Source: Aneurinibacillus tyrosinisolvens (GTDB lineage: Bacteria; Bacillota; Bacilli; Aneurinibacillales; Aneurinibacillaceae). Taken from it: a DNA stretch of 64,000 nucleotides. This document shows positions 62,747-64,000 of this stretch, one piece after another (the stretch's first letter is position 1; each line of letters opens with the position of its first letter). The stretch spans positions 62,001 through 126,000 of the forward strand of contig NZ_BBWZ01000004.1 in assembly GCF_001015055.1 (NCBI RefSeq), in the 5' to 3' direction. Below the pieces are notes generated by a model. The model was not told the DNA's origin and did not search any database. It worked only from the letters and a program-made list of their open reading frames with translations. Made by a program: the position numbers and the translations under genes.

Positions 62747-63925
62747 ATGGACGAGAGGGTCTTGGAAAATCTTATTTATTCCACATACATCTTGTTTACC
62801 CTCATTGTCATTGTTTTAGTCGTTCTTTTTAGTTTAAGAAGCAGGGCGATCTGGCAGGAACGCCAAACGAGGTATTATCTGCAGAAATATCAAAGCTATT
62901 TTGACTATGTTAAAGTACACCTCCATGACAGGGCACCGCTCCAAAAACCGAATGGTCCGCTGACGAAGAGAGAGCTTGGGGTTATTCAAAAAAAGCTGTT
63001 TGACTGGATGGGGAAAATCGTTGGTGCTGAACGCGATAAACTAACAAATCTATGCCGCGAACTTGGTCTGGTGGAGCTCAATATGCAAAGGCTGCGCAGC
63101 GAAATTCACGGAACCAGGCTGGACGCAGTCCACAACCTGGGTGTTATCCAGGCGAAAGAAGCGGTGCCGGCACTTCTGCAGCTGCTTGAGGAGGAAAAGT
63201 ATGGTCCACCCGCTTTTGTCATTGCCAGAGCCATTGCCAAATGCGTGCAAAATGAAGAAGAGCTCGACAAGATGGTCCGTATTTTGGTGAAACACCGTAA
63301 ACAGTCACATTCGCATCTGCTCGTAGTTGATGTGCTTGCCCAATCTCGAATCGACTGCACCTCTATGCTTTACCGTTATTTGACAGAGAGGGACGAGAAG
63401 TTTGTGAGAATTGCCATGACTGCACTCCATAATCAATTCATTCCTGGCGTACACGATCTTTTATGGTCTTTCGTTTGGTCAAACGACCCGGAACTGAGAA
63501 TATTGGCCGTTCAAGCCATTGTCCGTCAGGGAACAAAAATGAAACGGGAGCAGATGAGAGAGCTTATGCAGCATGAGGATGCAACCGTTCGCGCCGAAGC
63601 CGCCGATGCGTTTGGCCATCTCGGAATGGTATCTGTTATTTCTCTTTTAAAGGAAGGGATGAAAGATTTCGACTGGCGTGTAAGGTACAACAGCGCCAAA
63701 AGCTTAATTCGGCTTGGTGATGCCGGCTTTCGGGCTTTATGCGAGGTGGCGGTATACGAGGAGGAGACTCTTCAGGCGTCCCTGGCAGCCGATATGATTG
63801 AGGAAGAACTGTCTAAAGGATCGTTTTACTCCAAAGACCTGGAGCAAACCATTCGCCACAATAACCGGCTTCGTATTTACCGGCAGTTTTTTATGCAGGC
63901 GGGCAGTGCCCGGTTAAGTTCTTAG
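62747..63925 (+). CDS. membrane-anchored HEAT-repeat protein
   Basis: A 392-residue protein with one N-terminal membrane helix (about 10-32; YSTYILFTLIVIVLVVLF) followed by a cytoplasmic linker and tandem HEAT/armadillo repeats (about 115-360; for example LDAVHNLGVIQAKEAVPALL, WRVRYNSAKSLIRLGDAGF). Such proteins hold other proteins together. AAGGAGGT at 62731-62738 fixes ATG 62747. The next gene begins 14 bases after its stop, and both are probably under the 49-base element shared with the prenyltransferase operon, so a scaffold for an envelope-glycan machine is likely. Confidence 0.85.
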   Translation: MDERVLENLIYSTYILFTLIVIVLVVLFSLRSRAIWQERQTRYYLQKYQSYFDYVKVHLHDRAPLQKPNGPLTKRELGVIQKKLFDWMGKIVGAERDKLTNLCRELGLVELNMQRLRSEIHGTRLDAVHNLGVIQAKEAVPALLQLLEEEKYGPPAFVIARAIAKCVQNEEELDKMVRILVKHRKQSHSHLLVVDVLAQSRIDCTSMLYRYLTERDEKFVRIAMTALHNQFIPGVHDLLWSFVWSNDPELRILAVQAIVRQGTKMKREQMRELMQHEDATVRAEAADAFGHLGMVSVISLLKEGMKDFDWRVRYNSAKSLIRLGDAGFRALCEVAVYEEETLQASLAADMIEEELSKGSFYSKDLEQTIRHNNRLRIYRQFFMQAGSARLSS

Positions 63926-63939
63926 AAAGGAGGGGGATC

Positions 63940-64000
63940 GTGAAAGGTTTACTTCTGGGCTACGCTCTCTTTGCTTTTTTTTCTGTTATCGTCGTGTACC
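63940..64000 (+). CDS. start of a membrane protein gene, cut by the window end
   Basis: GTG at 63940 follows AAAGGAGGGGG. Only about 20 residues are visible, all hydrophobic (KGLLLGYALFAFFSVIVVY), typical of an N-terminal membrane helix. Co-transcription with the HEAT-repeat gene is likely. A membrane glycosyltransferase is a guess from context. Confidence 0.6.
   Translation, partial: MKGLLLGYALFAFFSVIVVY

Noticed and set aside
1..64000. tRNA, rRNA, CRISPR, prophage or plasmid functions
   Set aside because: None of the expected sequences (tRNA cloverleafs, spaced repeats, integrases, phage structural or replication genes) was seen on either strand.

Overview
The window looks like a chromosome segment of a low-to-mid GC Bacillota species of the Bacillales type (Aneurinibacillus/Brevibacillus-like is a guess). 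Supporting signs are AGGAGG-type ribosome binding sites, TTG and GTG starts, sigma-A promoters, CcpA-type and ECF-type promoter motifs, and Gram-positive lipoproteins. No rRNA, tRNA, CRISPR array or intact insertion sequence was seen. Much of the window is accessory catabolism, arranged as self-contained regulator-plus-operon blocks.

Bases 1-5285: a sigma-54 activator (cut by the left edge) followed by a 5-oxoprolinase-type pxpB/pxpC pair. A facing paralogous pair has been reduced to a fused remnant. Bases 5286-17740: a pyridine-ring catabolic block. It holds a MerR-type HTH fused to a catalytically dead isochorismatase domain, two 96% identical HpaB-type flavin monooxygenases under near-identical promoters, and homologues of the lower nicotinate pathway: NicX (2,5-dihydroxypyridine dioxygenase), NicD (deformylase), NicF (maleamate amidase) and NicE (maleate isomerase). 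A flavin reductase with a frameshift, a FAD-synthetase-like protein whose kinase half is degenerate, a CynX-type MFS carrier and an NCS1 permease complete it. Expected flow: hydroxylated pyridine to 2,5-dihydroxypyridine, N-formylmaleamate, maleamate, maleate and fumarate.

Bases 17822-20934: a chemoreceptor remnant, a second flavin reductase, an MFS exporter and a frameshifted ArsR regulator. Bases 21225-32691: a ROK-regulated, probably CcpA-controlled block with a ribose-type ABC importer, a TIM-barrel epimerase, a cupin, a Tm-1-like/PEP-hydrolase-like pair, and a GMC dehydrogenase with its small subunit. It probably oxidises a sugar, glycoside or cyclitol. Bases 32711-44982: a CBS-PAS sigma-54 activator divergent from a ten-gene acyl-CoA operon (AtuC-like carboxyltransferase, hydratase, AtuA split in two, two acyl-CoA dehydrogenases, MaoC, two acyl-CoA ligases). 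A canonical -24/-12 promoter and a palindromic upstream site precede the operon.

Bases 45183-47830: an ECF sigma/anti-sigma pair with a divergent secreted target under an ECF promoter. Bases 47850-52773: a polar amino-acid ABC importer, an IclR regulator and a RocB-like peptidase, with two copies of one candidate IclR operator. Bases 52916-54420: HD-GYP and PilZ genes of cyclic-di-GMP signalling. Bases 54750-55522: an IS630 scrap and an orphan gene.

Bases 55594-64000: an envelope-glycan block. It contains a UbiA-type prenyltransferase like decaprenyl-phosphate phosphoribosyltransferase, a small EmrE-like membrane protein, a PAP2-type phosphatase, a GT-C-like membrane protein (frameshifted), a GlmM-type mutase, two divergent secreted TIM-barrel glycosidase-like paralogues, and a HEAT-repeat membrane protein leading into a gene cut by the right edge. 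A 49-base element, 46 of 49 identical, precedes both the prenyltransferase and the HEAT-repeat gene. This resembles a polyprenyl-phosphate-pentose system outside the actinobacteria.

Four genes carry single-base frameshifts in short homopolymers. Sequencing error is as likely as real decay for these.
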